Part shown: in pieces, positions 23,099-34,539 of the stretch
Layout of the letters: each line of letters begins with the position of its first letter
Position numbering within the stretch: the stretch's first letter is position 1
DNA from: Solicoccozyma terricola
Lineage: Eukaryota > Basidiomycota > Tremellomycetes > Filobasidiales > Piskurozymaceae
Direction of reading: 5' to 3'
NCBI GenBank assembly: GCA_001600875.1
Contig: BCLD01000008.1
Span: 983,046-1,047,045 of the forward strand
Length of the DNA stretch: 64,000 nucleotides
The notes under the pieces: generated by a model
Seen by the model: only the letters and a program-made list of their open reading frames with translations
Told to the model about the DNA's origin: nothing
Databases searched by the model: none
Translations under genes and position numbers: made by a program

Positions 23099-26000
23099 AT
23101 GGTCTTTGGCTTCGGCTCTTCCTCCACGGCGGCGTCCACCCGCCAAACCAAATTGCATCTCGAACCAATGCAGATTCGTGAAATGCCCGATCCCACGACG
23201 CCAGCATTCGATGAATGGGTCGATAGCATGTTCAAGGATGGCCAGGAGCTAATTGAGAGCATGGGGTAGGTTCGGCGCTTCTGTGTGTATCACCCACCCC
23301 CATTGGCTGATATACCACCTACTACCTAACCCTCTCACAGCGAATGGCACAAGCACTCCACTCATCATCACGGCACCGTCCAATGTCTTACCCTTCCCAC
23401 ATCCTCATCAGGCCCACAAGCGGCTACTCGAGCTCGACTCGGCATCAAGGATTTCTGGTGTGGTCGAGAGTCATTCCATACGCCAAAAGAGCTTGCAGAA
23501 CTCCAAGCAAAAGTCGCACCGACTGCGGTAGGTGCAGCTCCATCTGGCAGCACGCATCCCGCAATGCCAAATAGGAGATCCTCGTTTGGACTAAGCACTC
23601 TGTTGAAGAAACGTGAAGAGGAGGAATCTCAACATGTGATGGTGCATGGTCACGACAATGGAAGCCAATCGGATGCTGCGAGGGCTTTAAAGATGATGTC
23701 CGAGTCTCCAGAATGTGTTTACGAGAGATTCAGGTGGGTGGTGTTTTGACGCGCAAACAACTAATGGGCCTGCCAGCTGATGGCGAACCCTACATCCCAG
23801 ACGCGGACTCTTGCAATATCACAGTCAGAACGAGAGGGATTACATAGAGAGTTGTCGCGAAGCTGAACAACTCGAGGTGTTTCGCAAGCATACGGCGGAG
23901 GGTGAGTAGGAGAGTCGGCGTTTTGTGACGTTTGGCACAATTGTTCATCCTACCATTGTCTTTTTGTTCGTAGTCTGGCGCTTGACATATGTCACTCCGT
24001 AAGTGTCTGCAGACGTCCCAGAGATCAGGACGTTGACTGATGGAACTCGACCCTCGCGTAGACCACCGACCAACCCGCGCACTTTCGTCATCCTTCTCCT
24101 TTCCCGCGAGATCACCCACTCCCCTATCGGCCAACGTCAATTCATGAACATCTCGATCCCTTTCCTCCATCCAGCTTGTCCACCAAAAGAGGGCGCGGAA
24201 AAGTCTCGCGTCAGAGGAAGATACGTGTCTGTTGAGAGAGTCACCGAGATGGACGGAGGGAAAAAAGTTCAATGGAGAATGTGTACGAGTAGTGATGCTG
24301 GTGGTAATATCCCGAGGTCGATGACAAACTATAGTCTACCTGGGAAAATCGCAGAGGTACGTTACGTTTGGTCGATGGTCGATGGAAGGGCAAATAAAGG
24401 TGCTAAATGCAACTCTCATCAGGACGTCCCGTCGTTCCTCGAGTGGATGGTCAAGCTCTTCCCGGAAGGCAGCGAGCTCGATAGTGGGAATGCCCAAGCC
24501 AACGGTCTTTTTGCCGCGTATCAACCACAAGCCAACGCTGCATCTACCACCATCTCAGCACCAGGTAAAGTTCTCGTTGCAGGTGGATACCTCGTCCTGG
24601 ACCCCGCGTATTCTGGTCTGGTCATTGCCACTTCATCCCGGTTCTACACCACTATCTCGACCACGAAGCCGAACCCCAATAAACAGAGTTCCATCATGGT
24701 TTCGAGTCCTCAATTCCAGGCTGCAACATGGGAGTACTCTTTCAATACGTCGTCCACCAAATCTTTCGTCACCCCAGTCTCGGGAGGGGCAAACAAGTTT
24801 GTGGAATTAGCACTGGACAAGACGCTGAAGCTGATCAACGCAATCAAGAGGTCTCGAGGTGATTCAGCAGTTGAGCTGGAAAGAAGTCTAGACATTGTCA
24901 TTGTCGGGGATAATGATTTTTATTCACAGCGTCAACAGGTAGGTTTTTCGTCCACCCTGTATTAACCTTTCTTTTGACGTCGTTTCAAATACTGCACTAC
25001 CCCCAAACGACAGCTCGATAAACTCTCCCTCCCTCCGACCCTCGCTTCTCTCTCCTCACTTGCTCCGTTCAATTCCACTCATTCCACCCTCGGGGATGTT
25101 CATAAGACTGGATTAGGGAGCTCAGCCGCGCTGATCACCTCTTTGGTAGCTGGATTATTGGTGCATTTCGGCGTTGTTGATGCCGCGCATCTTTCTTCGA
25201 ATACCTTGTCTACCACAAAGGAATCGACGAACGATTTGGCGCTCATACACAATACATCTCAATTCATACATTGTCTCGCTCAAGGCAAGGTTGGATCGGG
25301 ATTCGATGTGTCTTCTGCCGTGTATGGATCCCAAGTTTATCAGAGGTTTGGACCGGAGATCATTGAAAACGTGATGAGCGACAACGCCATTGAGGAGGAT
25401 GAGGCTGAATTGGTGAGTCGTCCTTTGCTCACGTCACCGCGAAAAGAGGGAGGAGCGGCTGATGTACCGATGCGTTTGGTGGACAGTTGTTAAACACTTT
25501 AAGGCCGTCCGACAGATGGACAAATAAAGTCTCTCCAATGGAGCTACCACATTTATTCAGATTGTTGTTGGCTGACGTTGATGCTGGGAGTGACACGCCA
25601 AGTCTTGTTGGGAAGGTGTTGAAGTGGAGGAAGGACAATGCGGAAGCTGGTTAGTTGTTAAAGCGTATTGCACACCTTTGACAGATACTGATCCAGCCAG
25701 TGAACATAGCCGACGACTTATATACATCGCTTGCACAGCAAAATGATCGTTTTGCAGTTCTTTTGCGTCGATTGTCAACCGCTGCTGAAAGTGACCGGCA
25801 GCGATACAATCGTACAATGGAAGTACTGTCTCGAGAAACAATCACGACTGTTGTCTCACCATTGGAAAAACAAGGCGTTGATGAAGATTTGATCGACGAC
25901 GTTCGGGAAGTCTCAAAAGTGATGGCAGTAAGTCTAGGTGGGCACTCGCAGGCCTTCACGGAGCTGATAAACATATCGATGATAGAACATCCGAGTACTC

Positions 26001-26392
26001 ATGAAACGCATGGGGACGGAGGCTGGTGTTCCTATCGAACCAGACGAGCAGAGTAGATTATTGGACAAGTGTGTTGATGTGGAGGGAGTGGTTGGTGGTG
26101 GTGTTCCTGGTGGTGAGAGGGCGGGCCATGCCGTTGTGACAATGATTGGAAGCTGATATCGCCAATCTATTCAGCTGGTGGTTATGATGCTCTTTTCCTC
26201 CTCATCATTGAGCCTCCATCATCCCCTAGCGCCGCTATCAGTAAAATTGAATCGATCTGGGGCCAATGGAAAGAACTGAGCGTTTGTCCGTTGAGTTGTT
26301 CAGCAGATAGAGGAGGTTTGAGGTTGGAAAATGTAGATGAGGTTCGCGGGTTCAAGCAGGCTGTAGAGAGAGGCAGAAGCCGTGCTGTCTGA
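23099..26392 (+). CDS. ERG8: START-like (DUF3074) region fused to phosphomevalonate kinase
   Basis: A single continuous gene of roughly 900 residues and about ten exons. The N-terminal part matches the fungal DUF3074 START-like lipid-binding group: MVFGFG start, RARLGIKDFWCGRESFHTP, RTFVILLLSREITHSP, RQFMNISIPFLHP, RVRGRYVSVERVTEMDGGKK, SDAGGNIPRSMTNYSLPGKI and DVPSFLEWMVKLFPEG. Without any stop it continues into a complete GHMP kinase: TTISAPGKVLVAGGYLVLDP (N-terminal motif), KTGLGSSAALITSLVAGL (ATP loop), QGKVGSGFDVSSAVYGSQVY, ADVDAGSDTPSLVGKV and GAGGYDALFLLIIEP near the end. Phosphomevalonate kinase makes diphosphomevalonate for sterol and isoprenoid synthesis. The only internal Met that could give a stand-alone kinase is at 24447, within the DUF3074 C-terminal exon. 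Two overlapping transcripts are therefore the main alternative to a true fusion. Confidence 0.85.
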
Positions 26393-26631
26393 ATGTAACG
26401 TTGTACTGGGGACGCGATGTCGATAGCATTCGCAGCATCACGCCAGCCTGAACAATCCTCCAAAACCAGGTTCGATGTATTTCCGGATTGGCTCGGTGAT
26501 GATGAACACATTATAATTGGCGAACACATTAAATATTTGTCGCAAAGTGCCGTACGTGGCATGCGAGGGTCACGATCTAGCGTGGAAGGTGACAGTTACA
26601 AGGATTGAAAGGGAGAACGCGAACCACCACA

Positions 26632-29600
26632 CTATGAAAACTCCTCTGCCGGCTCAACAGCCTCGATGATCTCCGCAACCAGTGCGCAGCTTAGCCCTGG
26701 AATTAGTCGTTCCGCATCCTCAAAGGCCAGACGAAGTCTGACAAGGGCTTGCCGTGCCTCGTTGTTGGGTACGCGTAGAGAAAGCTGCAGCGGGAGAGGG
26801 ATCAGCGTGTCGTCTGCGTTTCAGGGGCACATGACTCACTGCATCCAAAGCCGGTATAATCACGCTGTCCAGCATCATGTCATCCATGCCTAGCTCCGGA
26901 ACAGATTCCGGCTCAAGCTCGTAGCCATCCTGAAGTGGCCGAGGGACTTTCTCCCAAGGGGAGAGCTCGGCCTCGTCGATGGTCGATCGCATAACACCCA
27001 CTTCCGCTAGTCGTTCCGGTTCGATTGTTCGGCCAGCCTCGACACGTACTCCAGGAGTAACATGAGACACCGGCGGGGGTGCATGTCGAATCGTGCCAAA
27101 GATTTCGTTGCCAGAGCTGCTGGCACGAAGTGCTGAAGCGCTTGGTTGACGAGATCTCAGACCACCTGGTGCCTGAGCTGGCGATCCTGCCTGGCCACTC
27201 TTCAGACTCTGCGTGGATGGCGGTCTTGGTAAGGGACCCTTGGATCCTCTTGGCTTCTGCTCCTGGTCCGCAAGGTTAGCCGAGAATAAGGGGGGGAGGT
27301 CGACGGATGGCGGCTGCTGCGTTGGCTGCGGTCGTGACGTCGATAGAGGGGTTGCATGCGGTGCCGTGGGAGGTTGTGGCAAGTGACCAATGTTCCGGAT
27401 CGTTCCGACTGTGTAGGAAGGGAGATATCAGCGACATGAGGCCAACGAGCGACAATGTGACGCACAGTCCCACAAGTCTTCTTCTGCTGGCCCGAATCTC
27501 GCCCTGTGGTTGATCAACAGTCACTGTGAGAGCAGTCACCTCCATCACGTTGAGTCCACTAACGTCTCGCGCAGAGCAGATCTGCCATCATCTTTCTTTT
27601 TCCCACCGTTTGCCAACCATCCCTCATGTCGCTCGATCAACTCTGTCAGGTACTGAGTCTTGCGTGCGCCTCGAATGAACCTATGTTTGAGTAGCTCTCG
27701 GGCAGTAGGTCGCTGTAAAGACATGAGTTAGAATCCACGGCTGGTTTGCCAACGTGTCCTCTCACATTCTTAGAGTCCCGCTGTAGACACAACGCCACAA
27801 ACTCCCTGAACGGTTTGGAGAAGGAGTCGTCGAGGTGAGGCGGAGGGTTGCGTGGGATCAAGAATAACACCTTCATCGGGTGAAGGTCCGCATAGGGAGG
27901 TTCACCTTTGGCCATCTCCATCAGTGTGATGCCTGTATGAAGGGTGGAGTTCAAAACCGCTGTATTCTTCGACCAGCGAGCAGTTCCCCCTCACCTAAAC
28001 TCCACATGTCGGCCTTGACGTCGTAGCCAGATTGTTTGATCACCTCGGGTGCCTGTCAGCGGTGCAGCGGTATCAGCTTGGATCACGCAAATACCAGAAA
28101 ACGGATACGTACCATCCAATAAGGTGTTCCAACAAATGTGTTCTGACAGGGGTAGGCGTACAATCAGCGTCATAGACGGGGCTTCCTCTCCTCGAGGCCG
28201 ACCTTCTTTGTCATCGTCGCCGTGAGTTGACCAGAGACACCGAAATCAGCTAATTTGACTGTACATACATTCTTTAATCAGCGCTTGGACATGGCGCGAA
28301 TCACGGCTCTCACTCACCATCACCGTTTGCCGTGAGCAAGATGTTGGCCGCTAACATGGAGAAGCATGTCAACTTGGCAAAGTGGAAGTCTGGAAACCCC
28401 GCTCATACCTTTAATATCACGATGCATCTTTCCCTCGCTGTGGAGGTACTCCAAGCCTCTCAGAAGCTCGCGGGCGAGGATGGCGATGTAGTCCTCTCTG
28501 AAGACCCCGGACTTGAGCTGCATATGGGAGGGATTGAGGTCGGTAATCGCAAGAAGATGCTGGCGAACACTTACCAGGTCGGCACAGCTGCCTCCAGAAC
28601 AATATTCCATAACGATCCAAAGGTGTGATCCTTTCAAGTAACACCCGTGGTACCTGGAACGATCATCATCAGCCGACCCGCACCTCGGTGACAGTGAGCA
28701 CACCCCGCCAACCTTGTAACATAGTCGCTCGTCAACTGAGATAAGATTTGTATCTCCAGTTGAATATCCTCGATCTCGTCTTCTGCGTTTTCCAGGTCGA
28801 TGATCTTGATTGCCACCGGTTTGGAGGTTCGGCGGTCATACCTGTTGGGTCACATTCAGTCGTAGAGGTGGGAATCACAATGACAACTGACTGACCCTTT
28901 CCAGACTTCTCCAAAGCTTCCTTTCCCTGTCAATTGGCGCGAGGGATGTGTAAATCGCCGGGACGCAAACCCAGCAGCCAACCTCCGAACACACCTATCT
29001 TGGCCTGCCTCACAAACACCTCCTCTGGATTCATCACGCTAGACCCACCGCTGGATACCGAGCTGGTTGTTAAGCGAGGAGCAGGCTGTTGCACTTGAAC
29101 TGGTGGCGGCGGAGCCGGTCGGGAAGGATTCATCTGTTGCGGAGGATTGATGATATGGTCATTGGCGATGGGGTAAAGTGATGTGTTGCAGAATTCAAAT
29201 GTAGGATGATGCGCAAGATGATGACGACCGTTGCGAGAGAGTGATTCCATCGATTTCAGATGAGTCAACCCATTTGTGCGGAATGTGAAAATTGTCGAGG
29301 GCGAGAGCGGAGGAGCGTTATCACCGGACGCGGCAGCCGGCGTCGAGATTCGTTTACAAGGCGGTGTTGGTGGACGATAGAGGCAAACGGGGGGAGGGAG
29401 AGATTGGGAATGCGCATGCATACGACGCGGTATCGCAATAGGAGTCGAGACGGCATGAAAGAAAGCGTCACCATCATCATACGACAAAACGTGTCGAGGT
29501 GTATACAGATGACGGTCGCGAGAATCAAAGTCGGATGGGTGGCGACGAGTTGAGGTTGAAGAGAACGAGTCGTCAAAGTAAAATTCCATATTGGCGTGTC

Positions 29601-29673
29601 GGGAAGATGAGGTGGGATGGGCGATTGGAGGACGTGAAGAAGAGAGCGTTGGAACGTGGAAATGGAGGGACAT
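26632..29673 (-). CDS. GCK/Ste20-family serine/threonine kinase (Kic1/YSK-like)
   Basis: Protein kinase of the germinal-centre group, likely acting in the RAM/polarity pathway like Kic1. The kinase domain begins [20 protein letters not shown], continues with [42 protein letters not shown] joined to [20 protein letters not shown], and [20 protein letters not shown], with all catalytic residues present (VAIK, HRD, DFG, APE). After the kinase come [10 protein letters not shown] joined to [13 protein letters not shown], a Pro/Ser-rich linker and a helical end [19 protein letters not shown]. Every junction was resolved with GT-AG introns, about eleven in all. Unusually, an open, Ser/Pro-rich region of about 210 residues precedes the kinase domain from the ATG at 29673; a conventional start would be the Met at 29034. 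Confidence 0.88.
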
Positions 29674-30841
29674 GTCACACGGTAGAATGACAGTGTGTGA
29701 ATGAGGGGGGAGGAGTGGCGTGCGAAGAAGAAGTGGAGATAGTGATCAATATTTGAGTGGCAAGTCGTCAGGCCTATCACACTCACCATAGTCTAGTCAC
29801 CTGTTGAATATGCCTCGTTGCCACTCGAAAAGAAGCAATCCGCCTTAGGTTGGGATCGTCGGATTAGCAAACCAAAGAGGTATAGGGGAGATGCAGGGGT
29901 GGTCAAGTTTTGATATTGGATCAGCGTATGAAGTGGGGAGAACCGAGGAGTGGGCTTGCCGATCTGGTATTGATCGACATGAGACAACAAAGAGGTCAGC
30001 ACAAATATTTTTCACAGGCACGATCGATCATGTGTCTTTGTGAGGTTGCGATCATACCCGATGTTAAGGGAAGGTATTAGGGTGATTGCCGTTTTGAGAA
30101 AATAGTAGAATCACGAAGATCAATACGGCAATGTAGGATTCTTAGCCCATCCCATGAGTGATCATTCGATTCTGACCGGCCGTCCCGCATGCCATAGCAC
30201 GGTAGATATGCCTGAGGTATACCATTCCCTCTCAGCTATCACCGATACCAGCCACATACGCTCATCGGGTTGATCGCTTGTCTCGCAAGACTGGACTCGC
30301 TACGCCATCATTCACCCTCCTTTGCACTTTGAACTCAGCGATTTCCTCGAGCATGGCCGGGGAGAAGTGTTGCCGTGCTTGTTGGATCGCAGCAAACGGA
30401 ACTTCTCATTCGATACCACAACTCTACTCACGAGCTGGAACACGTCTCGGTAAGACCCCAGCCGATGACCTCCCGCTGTTCAATAGCACTCTCCGTGGAT
30501 ATCGCGGAACGGTTTGATGATTTTTGACTGCTTTTTTCTTTGCTTTTTTTCAGTGTGCGCGGAAGATAACGATGCTGGACGGTCGGGCTAGCACTGGACG
30601 GAGCACTTGAGCGAGATAATACTGACAAGTGTGTGATAAGACTGGTGATGGGCGAGCTCACGATGCATGACGTCGGGGTTGGAACAATGCGAGGTGTTGC
30701 TGTGAAATGTCACGTGACACTCAGGTTTGTTTACAATTCAGATCCTGTTTCACTCGTTATTACAGGTAAATATTTCGATCTCAGACCAGTCCACTATTCT
30801 CAGTCAGCCGGAACCCAGCAGAGTCGCACTGGGACTGCTTG
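29674..30841. other. Intergenic region, about 1.2 kb
   Basis: Holds the likely promoter of the kinase gene and the 3' end of the coiled-coil gene. Short open frames near 30278-30517 and 30428-30661 lack splice-supported extensions or domains, so I see no gene. Confidence 0.45.
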
Positions 30842-32508
30842 TCACCACAGCCCTCCGCTTGACATCTGTGAGCTCTTCCGTGTCACTGCTCGTCTCGCAA
30901 AGTCGTCCTCCTGAGGAAGACGGGTGGCGGCATATTTCGTCTCGTACGCTTTTATAAGGGGACCAACCTTGCCCCGATCTTGAATGGTGGTGTCGAGGGC
31001 GCCTCTCCCAGACTTGAGATCGACAGAACGCCGAGTCTTCGTGTCGAGGGACAATCTGACTTCGGACACCATCGAAGATTCCATCTCTCGAAGACGGTCT
31101 GCAAGGGCCTCAGCGTGCCGTTTCTCCGCTGCGTTCACACGAGTATCCGCATCCTCGGTGGCCTCCTTGAGCTTTGCAACGAGGTCGAGACGCAGGGACT
31201 CCGCGTCGGAGGTCTCCAACGCGTGTTGCGCAACGAGCTCGAGACGGCGGGACTCCGCGTCGGAGATCTCTAGCATGTGTTGCGCAACGAGCTCGAGACG
31301 GCGGGACTCCGCGTCGGAGGCCTCCAGCTTGTGCTGCGCAACAAGCTCGGCATGGCATCCCTCTGCATCTTTGGAATCCTGCTGATACTGTGCGATGAGG
31401 CCCATACGGAGGCCCTCTGCATCCGCGATATCTTGCTTGTGCTGTACGATCTTCCGCTCCAGAATCACTCGCCCACGCGCTTCCTCTTGACGGGATTCAA
31501 GAAGATTTCGATGTTCCCTATGCAAATCAAGCACCCGTTGCTCAAGCTCGATTATTCGCTGGGATTGGATATCCTGCTGCCTGACCGCGGTGGCCATTTG
31601 TAACCGATGCTCTTCACGCAGTTTCTCCTTGATTGATTCCTCTTTGCGCTCGTCTTCCACACGCCGCTCCTCCTGACGCTCCTCTTCCCGACGTAGCTCA
31701 TCCTGACGCTGGTCCACCCCTCGCTGCTGCTCGTCAAACAGGCTTGCTGCTTCTACGAGTTGAATAAGAGGCTCCGCCTTGAAAGTAGCCTCCGCAGCCG
31801 GCGATCGCTGTTGCTCCTTGCGACGTCGTTGCTCGAGCTTCGTCGACAATCGAACTTCGAGTCGCTGCATCGTGTCTTCCTTCAGAAACAACATGGTGTG
31901 ACCGATCCAGAACTTTGTCGGATTTGGTTGAATCGAGGACAACAAGGTTTCGAAACTCTTCCTGATCTTGTCCGGCTGGATGGCCGCCTTGGAGAATAGC
32001 ACTCTGTACTTTTTAACGAACTCCTTGTGGGTCCATTGACTCGAAAAGGCAGAGTGAGCAATCGCCGCTAAAGCCTCGAGGACGTGATCGACAGCTTGCT
32101 CGTGGACAGATAACTCTCCAGCGAGCGTGGCGTCATATAGAAGTTCCCGGATGTCGTTCAAATATTCCTTTAGTCTAAACAACTGCTTATCGGTCTTCCC
32201 TGTCTCTCGACGAATCCCAGCCACGGAACAGAAGCTTTTGAGGGATAATTTTGTTTTGCTATAGGTGTACGACGCATGGTGGAGAGGAAAATGAGAGAAG
32301 ATGCGATTGGCAGGTGACGGAGAAGATAATGCGCGAATGGGAAGTAGTAGTATGTGGATGTCAGCTGTCGTCTCTGAAATCGGCGTCCCACATCACCTGC
32401 TGCGTACACAAAGTCCATATTCCTATCCTGATCGTCCGGGTGGAACACGTCTCTGGCCTTAACTTTTCCATCATTACCCCAGAGGGCAAAATTGTTGCAA
32501 TGAGCCAT
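30842..32508 (-). CDS. Coiled-coil protein with 18-residue repeats, unknown
   Basis: I do not recognise this gene. A single long exon encodes about 450 residues ending at 30842. The N-terminal part looks globular and helical (KQLFRLKEYLNDIRELLYDA, VDHVLEALAAIAHSAFSSQW, FWIGHTMLFLKEDTMQRLE). A Glu/Arg/Gln-rich coiled coil follows, and in its last third five tandem 18-residue units of the type AESRRLELVAQH. The long exon has no in-frame ATG before HTMLF, so the start lies elsewhere. An in-phase solution uses the ATG at 32508 (MAHCNNFALWGND...) and an intron of about 178 bases ending at CGTCGAGAG. A structural or scaffold role is plausible from the coiled coil only. The coding exon is firm; the first exon is tentative. 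Confidence 0.55.
31176..31445. repeat. Five tandem 54-bp coding repeats
   Basis: Units begin at 31176, 31230, 31284, 31338 and 31392 in exact 54-base register. The first three are nearly identical and the last two are diverged. Each encodes 18 residues of coiled coil on the minus strand. Confidence 0.9.
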
Positions 32509-32699
32509 TTCGGATAGGCAGGTGTATGCAATGAAATGTTTACGGACGGATTGACGAGATGGAAGAGTGGACGCTGAGTTGCATCGAGGGGGACTGATAT
32601 CCTAAAGGAGGTACGCAATTGCCCCAAGAATGCCCTTAGGTGAAGCACACCTATGGCACATCGAATCCATCCCAAGGAGGTACGTCTATGGTCGGACCT
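32509..32699. other. Short intergenic spacer
   Basis: Separates the coiled-coil gene from GPI18 on the same strand. It contains two copies of AAGGAGGTACG about 65 bases apart; nothing else recognised. Confidence 0.4.
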
Positions 32700-34366
32700 T
32701 CATGCCGGTGGGAGAAATGCACCCCATAACACTATGCCTACGCCGTGCCACATGACCGACCATGTCATCCACCACTTTCCCCAGTTCGCTTTTCCCTTGC
32801 CGGTCAGGCCGCCTCCGTTCAACGTGTCGCAGACCCATCCTCCTACCACCATCCATAACACCGGCATCGTCTGTACAACCCGTAGGACGATTTGAACGTG
32901 CGAGTTGAAAAGGAGAATCAAGGTCGTCAATGTGTGGATGATGAGAAGAGGTACGAAGATTGGATGCGCTGCGATGGTTTGTAGATGGGAGCTGTTGGCT
33001 GATGAGATATCTTGCGAGGTCCCTGCTTTGTTTTGACGTTGAGGGCCATTCGTAGAGGTTTCCAAGGAACCAATCGTCCAAATGTTCCTCACTCCCTCCC
33101 AACACCCGACCAAGCAAGCGCAGATTACAGGCATCGCCAAGGCAAAGTTGGGTATTTGCGCTGGTGTCCAATAGAGGAGAAAGCCACTTCCCCTAGAAAG
33201 ACCATCGAGGACGAGAGTCAGCTTACGCCGATACACGTGTAGAGGGGGAAGGAATACACGTACCAGTACTCGCTTTGGATGAAACCATAAGCGAATGGAA
33301 GACGAGAATTGCACCAAGGTCTAGTGACTCCTTGTGTGGCGCCGATGCAAAAGTCCCGATGTGCGATGACTTGAACGACGAGGAACGGTGACGTGATGAC
33401 GATGCATGATATGATAGACGGAATGATGGTGCCAACCAAAGACTGAGGAGGAACAGGTGTGCGTTGAGACTTGTACATCTAGACAGCGCGGGACGCTAAC
33501 TCACCATGGAGCTTCCATGACTTCTCGCTGTGAACAAGTTCCATATTGGAAGCACAACCCCCAACCATCCTACCATTCCAGCATTCAATACACCCAAGCT
33601 CCTCAATGTCGTCGCAGCCGTGAACGCTAACGTCGCGCAGAGTCCGTACAACACCTTTCTCCATCGTTCACGATCAGGTGCGTTGGTAAGGTGGACGAGA
33701 CAGAGGATGCCGGTGAATGTTAGGGCAGCGAAGGGTGCTTCAGTGTAGCCGCTTGCTACGGTCGCAGGAGATGGGGACAGAATGTAAAGGAGAGATGCGA
33801 TGAAAGCCAAGTCCGTTGATGCAGGATACCGTGAAGTCGGCGATGATTGAAGGGCAGCCTTGGAGGCCTTTGACGATGAAGAAAGTTGAAGGATGATTCT
33901 GGAGAGTAAGAGTATGAGCCTGATTTGCGAGCAGATGGTTATCAGTAAAGACTCACGAGTAAAGCAGGCCAGTAGACAGGACGGTAGCAGTGTTTGATAA
34001 TGCCACACCGGCCAGCACCACCTCTACCATCCCATTACCAGCACCGCACAACCATCTCCAACCTGCTGCGACTGTGCGAATGGCAGCCGGCCATCCTGGC
34101 AAGAAGGCCAGCTCGTGTTCATATCTATACCCGTGAATTGAAATCGAGGTGTAATGCAGTACATCCCATCGAACTAGCGGCCAGATCCATTGTGGGAGGT
34201 CGAGTAGCGACGCAGACGTATCGAAATGGGAAGAGGTGGGAAGGACGAGTGGTTGGAGGTACAGCAGGTAGATGATGACGCAAGCTCGGTGGATGCTGGC
34301 GACGGCAGATAGAGTGAGGATGCGATGCTCATGGAGGTGGTGGCCGACAGAGGCGATGCGGGACAT
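32700..34366 (-). CDS. GPI18: GPI mannosyltransferase 2 (PIG-V family)
   Basis: ER-membrane dolichol-phosphate-mannose-dependent enzyme that adds the second mannose to the GPI anchor precursor. The first exon has the signature RWDVLHYTSISIHGYRYEHE followed by LAFLPGWP, the lumenal catalytic-loop motif of PIG-V. Middle exons encode several hydrophobic helices (SLLYILSPSPATVASGYTEA, PFAALTFTGILCLVHL). The next junction joins FAYGFIQSEYW to a segment with GFLLYWTPAQIPNFALAMPV, again typical of the family. The protein ends LWGAFLPPA. Four exons fit, with introns of about 37, 62 and 60 bases. At the second intron a 26-base alternative acceptor exists, but the 62-base form has a proper pyrimidine tract. 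It lies 174 bases downstream of the AsnRS stop, same strand. Confidence 0.9.
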
Positions 34367-34539
34367 CTAACGGGTGTCGAGGAGGAGGTGTGGTTTGGGG
34401 TTGATGCTGGTTGACGGCGAGGATGGATGGAATGTGCCACGTGGCAGGAGTCTCGCGGTGATACGTCCACCGACCCGATGAACATCCTGATCACCATCTA
34501 CGCCGTAGCGTTCCTCATCTACATCTATAGAGACCACGT

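Noticed and set aside
33478..33512. 26-base intron in GPI18
   Set aside because: Too short to splice; a 62-base intron with a strong pyrimidine tract keeps the same frame.
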